This document shows, piece by piece, positions 11,155 through 22,154 of a stretch of 64,000 nt of DNA (positions are counted from its first letter, which is position 1; every line of letters begins with the position of its first letter). The position numbers and the translations under genes were made by a program. The stretch spans positions 63,404 to 127,403 of the forward strand of contig NQMI01000064.1 in NCBI GenBank assembly GCA_002270565.1. Reading direction: 5' to 3'. This stretch comes from Stenocarpella maydis. Lineage: Eukaryota; Ascomycota; Sordariomycetes; Diaporthales; Diaporthaceae. The notes beneath the pieces are model-generated. The model was not told the origin of the DNA. It worked only from the letters and a program-made list of their open reading frames with translations, and made no database searches.

Positions 11155-11236
11155 TTAAACGGAACCGCTCAGCAGGGCGTTGGCACTTCCTGCAAGGAGT
11201 TACCCTAGACTTCTTGTAAGGAGTTACCCTAGACTT
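11155..11236 (+). repeat. Repeat block with 24-bp tandem units, copy A
   Basis: The block starts GTTAAACGGAACCGC and ends in two tandem units of AAGGAGTTACCCTAGACTT(CTTGT) at 11194-11217 and 11218-11236, running into the assembly gap. A diverged copy lies at 48832-48937 in the same orientation. It truncates the gypsy pol frame. Confidence 0.7.
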
Positions 11237-11247
11237 NNNNNNNNNNN
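11237..11247. other. Assembly gap (11 N)
   Basis: Eleven undetermined bases lie exactly where tandem 24-bp units begin, so the true number of units and the missing gag/RT part of the element may be hidden here. Confidence 0.95.
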
Positions 11248-11675
11248 TTTATATTTAGAATATATTATTAGACAGTAGTTAAGCAATATTATTAACTAAT
11301 AATAATTACTAGCTATAAGGCTATTCAATACTAGGATTGAATACTTAGATTAACGACTAAAGAGTCTATTCTATAAAAGCTATCTACTAAGTGATAACCA
11401 TATCCTTATATGTTCCTACTCTTTATCTGTCTTTAGTGATGGACCGCATGGACCGTCCATCGACTTGTACGGTCCAGCCTTGTAGTCGCCTGGACCGCTC
11501 GTCGGTCCCGTCGGTCCACCCTAGTTGGTGGGTTCTTGACCCTAACCCTGGGTCTTTGGTAGGCAGTGCTGACTTAGCAGTTGGGGTCCTGCGGGGTCGT
11601 GTCGTGGCACTTGCCCTGGGTGCCTGGGTCCTCAAAATGGGTCCTCAGGGTGCCATCGTGTGGGCTCATAACATA
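11248..11675 (-). repeat. LTR (5') of inverted chromovirus element 2
   Basis: Its reverse complement starts TGTTATGAGCC at about 11675 and matches the LTR at 920-1345 over its full length. A (CCCTAA)-like pair lies at 11539-11550. It contains a GGACCG-rich segment (11450-11520) absent from the other two LTRs. Confidence 0.75.
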
Positions 11676-11833
11676 ATTATTATAGCAATTTGTAATTAAA
11701 GTTGGGAATAGTGGCATTATGGGTTGCCTGAGGGTTTGAAATGGGGTCTGATGATGTTATTTAATCCGTAGCACTTAAACATTAGATGGATAGCTCCTAG
11801 GGCCCCAGTAGGGGCTTTCCACCTAGTATTATT

Positions 11834-12415
11834 CAGCGGAGCGGGACGTGTATCGAGCATGCGAAGCGTGCGAGATATGCGGCCCGCGTAGCGTTCTTAC
11901 CCAGCGTAATCACCCGAAAGTTATCTGAGTCTGGATTGGTCTGTTCAGAATCCTCGAGTCTGGATTGGTCAATGACGATGTACCTCTGAAAGTATTTAGC
12001 CGAGAGGAAATTGTTAAGAAGACATGTCGTTGAAAATCGTGGTCCGTTGTTGAAGAGGAAGGCGCGGGCCGGAAGGGGGCGTGGGCCGGAAGGGGGCGTG
12101 GTGAGGCGCCGCAGGCTCAGCGCCGCAGGCAGGGGGTCCTAGGGGGTTCCCCCCTAGAAACAACAAGAGGACGCCTTCAGAACAGACTGAATCTATCACC
12201 AAGTTGCTTTAAAACAGTCAATTCATATCGTTTAGCGGTTTCTATGGTGTTGATAATGAAGAAGCGTGGTTGATATTGGGCGTGGAGCGTGCTTGGGTTG
12301 CTTAGTCAGCCAGGGGCTGCAGAGGCACGGGGATAAGCAGAACGCTACGCCGCAAGCGGAGTGGGCCAGCATATCTCGCACGCTTCGCGTGCGAGATACA
12401 CGTCCCGCTCCGCTG
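11834..12415. mobile_element. Non-autonomous TIR element (MITE-like), copy 2
   Basis: The left arm CAGCGGAGCGGGACGTGTAT (11834-) is repeated inverted at the right end (about 12343-12415). The arms extend about 70 bases, with a short extra segment in the right arm. Each arm holds an inner palindrome around CGCACGCTTCGCGTGCG or its variant. There is no coding capacity in 580 bases. Copy 1 (5847-6335) shares the left 490 bases. A target duplication could not be fixed: left flank ATT, right flank ATC. Confidence 0.65.
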
Positions 12416-12898
12416 ATCCCTGGGCCGTTGGGTGTGCGAGTTGACGATTGGCGAGTTGACGATTGCTTCGGGCTGGCAATAGAATGTAGATACTAGGGCT
12501 GACAATTGAGCCAGCGGCCCCAAGGTCTATTTTAGGAGAGAAGTTTGAAGTTATGGATAGTTGTGGTTGATGCGTTTTATTTGGATGGGGACGCGATTCG
12601 TGTAAGACTTTTTGAGGCCCACTGTAGCTTCTTCAGCTTGACTGGAGTGATGGGCCAGAACAGAGCTCGAATTCTTATCCGCACCCCAGAGGTTTCCGGA
12701 GAGACGATGGACTTCGAATCGCATGTAGAGTTGAGCTGGACTTGACGTGGCCAAATGTAGGGTGGGGCGTTTACATGGTCCGTGTGCACACCCCGTCTAC
12801 TTAAGTAAACATGCGCGTTTCCAGCACCACGAGATTTCTGCTTCCCGCTTGCCCCTCATCTCCGACGCTGCATCTCGCATCGAGCGTCAGTTGCCGCG
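12416..12898. other. Intergenic, upstream of the membrane-protein gene
   Basis: Holds the short repeat at 12488-12530 that recurs at 1750-1800; otherwise nothing recognised. The final 100 bases are the likely 5' leader of the next gene. Confidence 0.4.
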
Positions 12899-14008
12899 AT
12901 GGATTCCCACAGCCGCCGCCCACGGCATCTCATCGAGGTTCTCCCGCTGGGCTACCTTTTCGTTGTGCCTGTTCTTCTCGCCATGGGCACGGTGATCGCT
13001 CACTTCGTCCTCAGCGATGTCGACATTGTCATGCTGTACTCGCAGTGCCACGCGCGCTCGCGCGTGCCCTGGCTCTCCCACATTCCCGTCATGGGTGCGC
13101 CATCGTGCTTCCTCGTCAGCTTCTTCCACGAGGCGCTGGCTCCCGTCCGGGCCGCTGCGACCATGGGTGTCGTCCTCGCCTTCCTGGGCGGGCTGCTTAC
13201 CGTCAGCCTGGTCGAGGCCGCGCGCGTGTGCAACGCCCCGAACCGGCTCATCCGTTCTCCCACGCTGCCCTGGATGGTGTTCAACCTCATCGGGGGCGCC
13301 GTAATATGGGAGCTCGTTGTCGTGCCTGCCTTCCTGAAGCGCGCCAAGGAGGGCATCGTTGCCCGTGGGGCCGGTCGAGATGCGCCCTCCGAACCCACGG
13401 ACCCGGATTTTGGCGAGGCGATGCGCCATCTGGACAACGCCGTCCAGGTTACGGCCATCCCTCTGGCGGTAGCCCTCGGCTACTTCCTCCCATCCGGGGC
13501 CATGCTTGCCTTCAACCACCCCATTGCCGTCCTCGCCTGGCTTTTCTACCCGGTCTGGGTCTCACTCATCCGCCAGGCGGTCCGCCACCTCGTCACGAAA
13601 CTGAGCAAGGGCCAAATTGAAACCCTCCACCTTGAGTCCCGGCGCGTGGCTCTGCTTGTGGTCTACGCGCTTCCCGTCCTCGCCTCGGTTGCGGCGCACG
13701 CCACCCTCCTCTGGAGCTTGCTGGGCAAGGACGACCGCAAGGAAATGGCCAGAGCGACTACCAAACTCATCGAGATCGATGCGGTTCTCATTGGCTTCAC
13801 GATCCTGTATTGGCTTCTGGTGGAGGCAGGGTGGAAGGTGGCTCTTTCCATGATCTTGGCTTCGGTGGCCCTGGGACCCGGCGCCGGGATTTGCGCCGCA
13901 TGGGTATATCGGGAACATCAGATTAATGCCGGCCGCCTTGTCACCTGTGTCGCAGTTGGTTCACGAGAGCCTTCAGATGCTTCGGAGGAGACACCTTTAC
14001 TCCGGTGA
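12899..14008 (+). CDS. Polytopic membrane protein of unknown function
   Basis: A single exon of 369 residues from ATG 12899. Hydrophobic segments suggest about eight membrane passes (roughly residues 12-38, 62-80, 84-104, 123-144, 178-205, 208-225, 252-275, 290-310, 312-335), separated by short loops rich in Arg/His. A central soluble loop (about 150-175) is acidic and Pro-rich. The C-terminus ends EETPLLR, an acidic dileucine-type signal that in fungi commonly sends proteins to the vacuole or endosome. I do not recognise the family. It is not a transporter type whose signature I can point to, nor a clear UbiA or terpene-cyclase sequence. High GC third positions and lack of RIP mark it as a normal host gene, although it lies only 480 bases from the repeat nest. 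Confidence 0.8.
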   Translation: MDSHSRRPRHLIEVLPLGYLFVVPVLLAMGTVIAHFVLSDVDIVMLYSQCHARSRVPWLSHIPVMGAPSCFLVSFFHEALAPVRAAATMGVVLAFLGGLLTVSLVEAARVCNAPNRLIRSPTLPWMVFNLIGGAVIWELVVVPAFLKRAKEGIVARGAGRDAPSEPTDPDFGEAMRHLDNAVQVTAIPLAVALGYFLPSGAMLAFNHPIAVLAWLFYPVWVSLIRQAVRHLVTKLSKGQIETLHLESRRVALLVVYALPVLASVAAHATLLWSLLGKDDRKEMARATTKLIEIDAVLIGFTILYWLLVEAGWKVALSMILASVALGPGAGICAAWVYREHQINAGRLVTCVAVGSREPSDASEETPLLR

Positions 14009-14175
14009 CCCCGTACTTCTTGACTTGGTAGGCAACATCTGAAATTTATTGATTCACGGCGGCTGATTGTGAACTGGGCTTTGCATCTTGTTGACTCGGT
14101 GAACAAAATCTGCATACGCAAAGGCCCATCGACCGTCCCGCGCTGCAAGCGATACATGTCGAATGCAAGGACATC

Positions 14176-14705
14176 ATGAACTTATGTTCTCGGATCCAAA
14201 CTCAGGTCCATTACAACTCTCGATTTGGGAGGGATTTGGAGCAAACAACTCTGCATGGATGGACACCTTTTGAGAAATTTGGGCTGAAGATGACTGCTGA
14301 CCTAGGAAATGGTGCCGCCGTGGGCGCATTCCAACAAGCCGAAACAATCGACTCTGTCATGGAAACCAGGACGTCATCGGCATCAGGATACTTGACGGAA
14401 GAGGTCAGGGCACGTCCAAACCTCTTGATACTGGCTGACACTGTAGTCAGTAGGCTCGTCCTGGGCAAGTCACAGGATATGACCAGTCAGGCATGCTACA
14501 GCAGTGGTGGTTTGCGCGAAAAACGGTGTCATGCGTATAATTCGCGGTGGTGTTGAAGTCGTACTGGCCGCTGGTGCTCTTCAAACTTAACAGATCCTCG
14601 AGCTGCCCGGGATCGGAGACAGAGACATATTGACCAAGCAAGGCGTCCCAATCATTATTGAGAATATAAACATCGGATGCAATCTACGGGATCACCTCCC
14701 CGTCT
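14176..14705 (+). pseudogene. GMC oxidoreductase relic
   Basis: Fragments of a glucose-methanol-choline oxidoreductase can be read in shifted + frames: LGNGAAVGAF and TRTSSASGYL followed by RPNLLILADTVVSRLVL (about 14300-14460), then GGVEVVLAAGALQT, a TAA, and QILELPGIGDRDILTKQGVP with GCNLRDH (about 14545-14695). The GALQ(S/T)PQ-LELSGIGD signature of the family is clear, with a stop at the usual Pro position. The N-terminal FAD-binding motif and the C-terminal catalytic half are missing. Dead gene, either a truncated copy or the remainder of a deleted one. Confidence 0.85.
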
Positions 14706-15182
14706 GTCAGAGTTAAACACCATTGAGGCAGCCTTGGGAGGGCTCTACTCTGACGAGTATACAGACTCAGTAGGTGCCTAAGCCGAGTAGAGCATGTCCG
14801 ATACCAGCCCGTCTATACATAATGCTCTTTCAGAACGGACGGACTTTCAAAGCAACTTATTGCATCCATGGATGTTGATGGGGAGATCCATACTTTGAGG
14901 TAGCCGGGTCCTCTGGGACACCTGAATTTGCGTACGGCCACTGTACGTTTCTAAAATTTGGACCATAGGAGAACCTCAATTGACTAAAACCCAAGGGACA
15001 GTCTGAACAGCCGGCCCAGGGTTTAAGAAATATATCCAAGATAAAGTTGAGTGACAACCCTGGGCAACGAACCCGAAAACACCGAACCCAGCCAATAACT
15101 ATAGCAAACCCACACTGCTAACTAGAAAAGCGCAGCGCCTTCGAAACTGACACCAAGTCTATACTTCAACAAGCCGATAAAC
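14706..15182. other. Intergenic spacer
   Basis: No gene or repeat recognised. It separates the GMC relic from the convergent gene at 15183. Confidence 0.5.
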
Positions 15183-17478
15183 TCAGAGGGGCAGTATGAA
15201 AGCTCGCAGTACTCTCTTACTGACACTGACCAGGCTTTCCGGGCCGCTGTTATCCTGCTCCTCACCGGTCTGACGACCACACTTACAAAGAATTGTGATC
15301 ATCTTCTTGTCGCTTGACCTCGACGGCCTCGGATGCGTCAACTCACACTCGGCGTTGGCTACTACCACAAATTCACAACTGCGACCCGTATCACTGCCGC
15401 CCAACGCTTGTTCCGAGGTACCACTCGTGTGATTGCTGCTTTCCTTTTTTCGTGGCCTTGATGTCTCGGTCGGATGGAGATACCGAGAAGCTGATGATTG
15501 CTGGCGCGGAAGGCTTGCGAGCGCAACGTTGGTGAAGTCGCTATTCTCCGTATGCCCAGAGTTCCTGTCACCGGTCGTATTTTCCCAGCCTCCTGTCGCT
15601 TCTGATTTACTACGATCTTTAGCATTTAGCATATCGAATGGATTTTCGATCTTCCAAAGTCCTGTCTTCCGCCGAGAACCAAGGAGAAAGGATTCGGTAT
15701 TGCCAGCTACTTGATCCGCCTCGACCTCTAGGTGGCCGACTGTGGGCTCAACAGACCCGAGTTCGGACTCTAGACGCATACGCGGCGATTCGACAGCTAG
15801 GCTCTGCCGCTGTTCACTTAGAGACCGCTGTATAATTGTAGTATTCGAATGTAAACTCTGGGAAATATGTCGAGTTGACTCCTCTTTGGCCCCACGGTCC
15901 GTTGACGACTTCCTCGCACTGGTGGACCGCTGCCTTGAGGACTTGTGCTTATGCTTGAACGTGGATGAAAGTCTCTTGAGGAGGCCAGATGAGCCAATTC
16001 CACCAATTTGCTGATTGTTGCAACCTCCAGACTGGCTTTGCCCCGCGAGCAGCTGCTCTGGGGATCCGTTGGCCGCGGCCGGAGGGCCACGAAGGTTGCT
16101 TGGCAGGTGTGATGTTAGACCATCGTAGCCACGCCCTAGGAATTTTTCGCCTGTCGGAAATGAAGTAGCATCACTGCTCCCGTTATTACGGCCTGGAGGA
16201 ACCGGAGAGGATGAAGTAGGCTTCACCAAGCCCTCGAAGATGCTTATTTTGTCCTTCAGTGGCGAAGGTGGGGGATTAGGCTCGCGACGGAATGCTGCGG
16301 GCAGTGGTGAGCAGATAAGGGAGCTCTTTGAGGTTCTAACATCTGGAGAGCTGCTATCTTGCGGGCAACGTAAGGGTTTGACAACTGTGCTGCGGCCTGG
16401 ACCTTCCTCGCTGGGAGCCGCTGTCTGTCGTTTGTGCACGAAATCAGAGAATCCCCGCTCAAAAGCCTTCTTCATCTCTGTAACCTTGGCCTTTCGCCGT
16501 GGCTTTGGCACCGTGGGAACTTCTGGAGGCGTCGGAGGGCTCGGCAGACAGAGCAAAACCCCCTCGTTTTCCTTGTCGACTGAAGCTGCTGTGAGAACCC
16601 CATTTCGAGACTGTTGACCCTGGCGCGGCAGGCCAGGGGTGCCTGGGTGATGTTCGGCTGGGTGTTCATCCAGCACACTCATAGGCGGCCCCTTTCTGTT
16701 CTCAGTCTTGCTGTCAGCGGAAAGATCCGGCGGTGATCCCCATGCCTGACTAGTTCTGCCGGAGGCTTGGTTTTCCTGACATGTTCCTGGCACGTCGAAG
16801 GACTTTCGTAGTCTAGTTACAGAGGTGTGGCCGGTGGTAGTCTCGAGCGATGAGGGTGGATCGATGAAGAACGTGGTCGATTGGACAACGGATGGGACTC
16901 TTGAAGGGCGATATTTGGTGGGAAAGCCGTTGTTATCTGTCGAGATCTTCTGGATGGTCGAAGTGACGCTCCATGACTTGGACTTCGGAATATGCGAGGC
17001 GGACTGGCCCGAGCTCGAGGTGCCGCAACTGGTGAGTGCAATGCGAGTTTGATAGAATGCTGCAGGCAGGTAAAAGACGTAAGCAAGAGAGGAAGAAATT
17101 TCAACAGAGGCGTGTAGTGATACCTTGTGGATGTCTGTTGCTCACATATCGTATAGGACGGTCCGCGTTGACTTGTCGATCAAGGCTGTTGTTGGGCAGA
17201 GATGACGCCCAATCTTGAATTGCTGCACCAGAGGCCCAGGTGCTCTTCTCTGCAATTGTGGGGCTCTTTTTGTTGGCGGGGAATTCACTGAGTGGGACTT
17301 TTGAAGCTGGATGCGAACCACCAAACCTCTCCTGAGCACCGCCGGGGTTGAGCTGAGCGACAAGGCCGTCACTGCTTCGACGATGCAACTGTGGAGCCAG
17401 CACTTGGGTCTGTGGCGTGGACCACAGGCCCTGGCCCGGAGACGCCTTAGTTGTAGACGGGGAGAGTGATGAGTTCAT
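15183..17478 (-). CDS. Ser/Pro-rich protein of unknown function, probably disordered
   Basis: Two exons, complement(join(15183..17059, 17124..17478)), give 743 residues; the 64-bp intron has GT-AG ends and an upstream CTTAC-type branch site. The joined frame runs without stops for 2.2 kb. The ATG at 17478 is the first in frame. Composition is rich in Ser, Pro, Arg and Gln with no membrane segment or signal peptide. Landmarks are KKAFERGFSDFVHKRQ (about residue 270), a Pro-rich tract LPSPPTPPEVPTVP just before it, KHKHKSSRQRS (a basic, possibly nuclear signal), KISIFEGLVKP, and a C-terminal CKCGRQ segment. The FERGFSDFV helix may be a short conserved interaction motif. No enzyme domain recognised. 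Confidence 0.7.
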
Positions 17479-18476
17479 GGCCCACGTCCTCTCCACTTGG
17501 ACGCCGTAACGTCCTCAGACAACAGGAGAGGCAATCCAGCAAGCCGGTACAGCACATGAATAAAATAAATGCTGCAATAACAAAGAGCAAGACGGTGCTA
17601 GAAACGAGGCTAGCCTAATACCAGGAGAGAAAAATAAGATCTGCGAACTCCATCAGCTTGGTCTTAAGGCAGCGCAAGGTCAGACTCGGATGCGATACAC
17701 GGTAGGAGGGTATTCTAGCAGTGCTGCAATAACAAGTCAAATGTTTCTTCGAGCTGGGATGTCCAAATGTATGATTCAGGCCTTGTAGTTGCTTTGGAGA
17801 GGCTGTGTTGTCTCCGGGTGGAGGCAAATCATGCACGGAGCGACAAGGTATACTACATAGTAAACGGCTGGAACGGTAGGAGCGAGTTCTGAGCAAATGG
17901 TTTTTGATACTACTTGGAAGGGGAAGGTCCAATGCTGTACTATTCTCAACCATGGCGAGGTCACAGGAGCCAGGGAAAGCTACTTGATCATCCAGGTGAG
18001 CAGGTAGGAGCTCGGGCAAAATATTCTATGCATCGCCGTCGTAGACTGACCCCTCAAGGGTCTTTTCCCAACTGATAGTGGTTCCTTTTCCCCATAACTC
18101 TTTTCAGCGTCCTTCTAGCCCAAAAGACACAACAGGAGTCAGGCCTACCCGCATGGCATCATTGGGGCAGCTACTACGCGTGCTATTGGAGCTGTTATTT
18201 TTGTGCAGCCTACAGCATTGAAATGAGAGGTGTTGGGAATCAGAAGGGAAAAAAACCGGAAATAATATTTGGACTCCAATATCGAAAGCAATCAGTACGA
18301 ATCTGAAGAGATACCATGTAGACGCCGTTTCATGTTTAGAAAAATTGGTAATTCCGAGCCGTTTTATATTTGAACTAGCTCATCGCCCAAGAAATCCATT
18401 TAGCAAACCTGATATCGCCACGCGGGCCTCACCATTTCATTGAGCAGAGTACTTGAACAGTCTCAGTGCTACTCAA
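17479..18476. other. Intergenic spacer
   Basis: About 1 kb between two minus-strand genes. It must hold the promoter of the gene at 15183-17478 and the terminator of the pheromone receptor gene. No further gene recognised. Confidence 0.5.
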
Positions 18477-19783
18477 CTAGAGCCTCTCCTCCGATTGTTC
18501 AAACTCGCGGTCCACCTTCACCTTCCCAGTCTGCCGTCCTTTCTCAAGGTCCCCGTCGATCCGTGAAAACTCCATTTCGATCGGGGAAATCACATCAGAA
18601 CCGCGTGGCTCAGCGTAGCGACCACTTGAGACGGTGTTAACAACGCCTGTCTTGCCTTGGCCGCTCTTGCTGCTCCTAGGGCCTAAGTATACATCATCAC
18701 CCTTGTTCCAGGTGGGAAGGAGGGGTCTCTTGGCTGAATATGCGGTGTTCTGTCGGTTGTTTCCCGTGGCACTGACGTCGGAGTTGAAAGCACCGGGATC
18801 CGCCAGGCGCTGGGCAAGGAGCGTGCCTAGCGGCAGAACGATGATGAGGGACGTATACACCAACGACCCGGTTTCGAAATTAACCCTTTCCGAAACCTGC
18901 AAGGCAATGAGCAGAACTGTTTTGGATGCATGTCAGTAAGGTGTCTTAGTGCTATCAGAGGGTCAAGCCTACCTGGAATCAACATGAGCACCCCGTTGGT
19001 CATGACCAGCATATCCATCGCCGCAACGCCCTTGGTTCCCGGGAGGAAGCTGCGATTCTGCCACATGTGCATCACAAGCCGGAGGATGAAAATGAAACAG
19101 AACCAGCAGATAGACGCGAGCTCGAGGCTGAGAAATGTATACCGTATCCACAGGCGGTTGTAAAGGTAGTCGTACGGATTGAAGTCCGGGAACAACGAGC
19201 GGATCTGGTCCGCCTGGGCAGCGAGCATGAACGCGACCTCTGTGAGGGACAGGACGCCCGAGGCGACGAGGATTGGCCACTTGTAGAGTTTAGGCCATAG
19301 GCTGACCATGGCCCAAGCCTGGACCATGAGCGCCGCCAGCATGAGGATGTTCTGGGGGATAGTGAACACGATTGCGCAGACGCTGTTTCGAAAGTCCACC
19401 TCTGTGACGGAGCTAATATCGCCGCTGTACAGCGGGTAGAAGCGGACCCAGGATGACTCGAAGAAGATGACGGTGAGGATCGTCCGCACCAGGTTGTTGC
19501 AGAGGGCGGCGATGTTGATATAGGAACCTAGCCTCCAGAACTTGCTCTTCGGCGTCATGGCGAGAAGAACAATCAACATCATGAGACTGAGACCGAACTC
19601 CACCGAGTACGCGATTGTCTTGGCGACGATGTATGCGTTGTTGGCATCGATGGCTGTGAGTGGCACCACCAAGAGCATGCCGTCCGTAGTTGTGAAGGTG
19701 ACGTTTTGGTTTAGAACGTCGAGCATCCCCAGAGCTGTGTAGTTTAGGCTTGGGTCAGCCGGCATTGCGCTCAATGAAGCCAT
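18477..19783 (-). CDS. ste2: Alpha-pheromone receptor, class D GPCR (Ste2/PRE-2 type)
   Basis: Two exons, complement(join(18477..18916, 18973..19783)), with a 56-bp intron, give 416 residues. ATG 19783 is the first true ATG; N-glycosylation sites NYT and NVT lie in the short extracellular N-terminus. Seven hydrophobic segments follow. Family landmarks are AIDANNAYIVAKTIAYSVEFG before TM1, QAWAMVSLWP (TM4 region), DMLVMTNGVLMLIP with the conserved TM6 proline at about residue 270 where the intron splits the codon after it, and TSLIIVLPLGTLLAQR in TM7. The long Ser/Lys/Glu-rich cytoplasmic tail is where such receptors are phosphorylated and endocytosed. It binds the peptide alpha-factor of the opposite mating partner and signals through a heterotrimeric G protein to the mating MAPK cascade; it can also steer hyphal growth. 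Confidence 0.92.
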
Positions 19784-22154
19784 TTTGGACTCGTGGAGAT
19801 GTCTGCGCGAAAATAAGGAGAAATATGACACCCTGCCAAACTTGATCGTCAGTAACGGCGCTACCGACCGGCGACGGTAACATCTCCATCTACGGAAGGA
19901 GGTTGATTTACCTTGGGGGAGAGTGTGTTTGGACTTTCAGTCACGAAACACAGTTCTGCGTCCAACGAAGAATCTGGGGGATATGTCCCGGGAGAACCTC
20001 TCGAATTCTTCTTTCCGGCAGGTGGTAATAAGGAAACTGCAAGAAGGTTGGTAATGAGTATTGTGAATTCGGATCTGGGAAGTCCTGGAGTTGGTGAGCT
20101 GAGCAGCGAGCACCTGTGCGAAGATGATATCGAGGAGTCTGTAGTAGGTGCTGATTGCAACCGGATATTAGAAGAAGCCAAGTTCAGGATTTTCTTAGTA
20201 CTCTGTTGAGCCAGAGGCTGGGAAAGTACCTGATACTATCTGTGCTTTATGAGCGAAGGCGGCAAGAAAAAGGAGTCGCTGTGTTTTGCCCATCACCACA
20301 GACAAAGAGAATGAGGCCACTAATATAGTACAATACCAAGTGATTTGGAGTATAATAGGAAAGAATTTCTTGCCTATAATGTAACGGTTGTGATTTGTGA
20401 AGAAGTTGCTGGAGAAATAGCCCGCCGTGACTTGTCATTCCGTGTTGGCTGCAGAATGGCATGTCGCTTCGTATTGTGCTTGGGCATCGTTGCGATTGTC
20501 CTTCCAAATCTCGACGGGAAGCCACGCCAGAACCTTTGCAAACTGTGTAATCTGAACAACCTGAGAAGTGTAGAAGCCGATATTTGAACCTTTAGACTTG
20601 TTGATAATGGCTGGGGTGTTGCATTTGTGACAGCTGTGCTGGCAATTATGCAACCTCGGTACTGCATTATGGATACACCTGACGTTGCCAGGAGCCCTTA
20701 TGGCGGACCTCTCAAGCCGCCCCCTTATGGATTATTTTCTGAAATGAGGCAGGACTGGATCAACATACGGTCTCTTGTAATGAAATCACATTTTGTCAAT
20801 CGCACGACTCCTGTAGGACAATCTCCATAGTGTTGCTCATCTGCGCTAGTGTGGTCCCCTGTGAGATAATACCCTTTCAATATTCTACGCAGTGGCTATG
20901 ATTCTTTGTAGTCTACATTCACCCCTAAATTCCTTGTAGGCCTCTCTGTGGTGGTACTGGCTTACGTCGACCCACATACATCCAGGGGATCAGTTTGTGC
21001 CATGAGGTCCACCACTAGCAGGCGGGAACAAAGGAGCAAAAATGATGCATACCCTCTAAGCCACCCGCCCCATGCCTCTAGCCTAGCCGTTTGATGGGTC
21101 ACTCTCAGCTGACTATGTACCTAGTGCGTGCTGAAAGCTGCCATGATAGGCCTCCAGCGTTCACTCAGTGAACGAGCCTTGGCTCCTCTAGCAGATCAAC
21201 CTCTTTCGTGGTCAGTTATGACCTCTGCTTGCCTATTATGAAAGTATTCTCGCCATTCAAAGAGGACTTCGATTTCACTGACTCAAACTCAGTGATATCA
21301 TCCTCGAGCTCCTATGGGGAGACTTGGTGAGGGTCTTACTGTGCACCTCACCAAGATCGAAGTATCTCACTTCCCACCAAGCCCATCACAATCGAGCCAG
21401 TATACATCCAAAGGGTTGTTCGCCTACCCAAATCACTCGTCATTGCCATGCATTCCATTTTATTGCTTACTGTCATTCCGCTTCAAATGAACCTCGATAC
21501 TAACCAGACCCTATAATTTTCTTTTCATATTTGGCAAGGGCGACGCCAGGCACAATTACAACCGTTGATAGCGTTTAAGATCATGTCACTGAAATAGCTG
21601 CCTCTGTGTGGATGGCTCCATGAACCCGTGGCATTCAATCTTTATCCTTGGCTGAGGAATAATAATAAGTCAGTCGACGTTGAACTGTACCAGGGACTGG
21701 AGGCAGCCAGATTGCCCTGAATGCGTAACCTGGAAGGCCTGCACCGGAAAGAAAAGACACTGTTCAACGGATTCATGCATTTTGGGCCTTGGTGCCTTGG
21801 TCGCTCTAAGGCGGTATAGCCTTCGGCTTCATCTTCATGCCAGACATGATGAAGGCTATTTCTGCCGATGATGTGACTGTTTTGTAACCATCTTGGCGTC
21901 CTTGGGGCCAGCCATGAAAGAGGTTACCTAGGTATCCGGCACCAGCATCCGTTCAGTACCCACGATCACCAAAACTTGAGCCCCCGCGCCTCACACCCAG
22001 ACCTGTCCCAGGCGGCCCGTGGGCACAGGTACCTGTAACACTCCTACGCAATTGTATCAGCGCCTAGGGATCACGGAACGATGCGACACGGTGACTTACA
22101 GAATAATGTTGCTTAGTATGACTCAGAGAAGATGGTTTGGGCAGGATCCGGCCC
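19784..22154. other. Long intergenic region
   Basis: 2.4 kb with no gene I can support. The first few hundred bases upstream of the pheromone receptor are its promoter/leader. A 106-codon minus frame at 19861-20181 opens and closes there but lacks family resemblance. No tRNA or repeat seen. Confidence 0.4.

Noticed and set aside
19861..20181. Minus-strand frame upstream of the pheromone receptor
   Set aside because: Lies where the promoter and leader are expected, Ser/Pro-rich composition only, and no recognisable domain.
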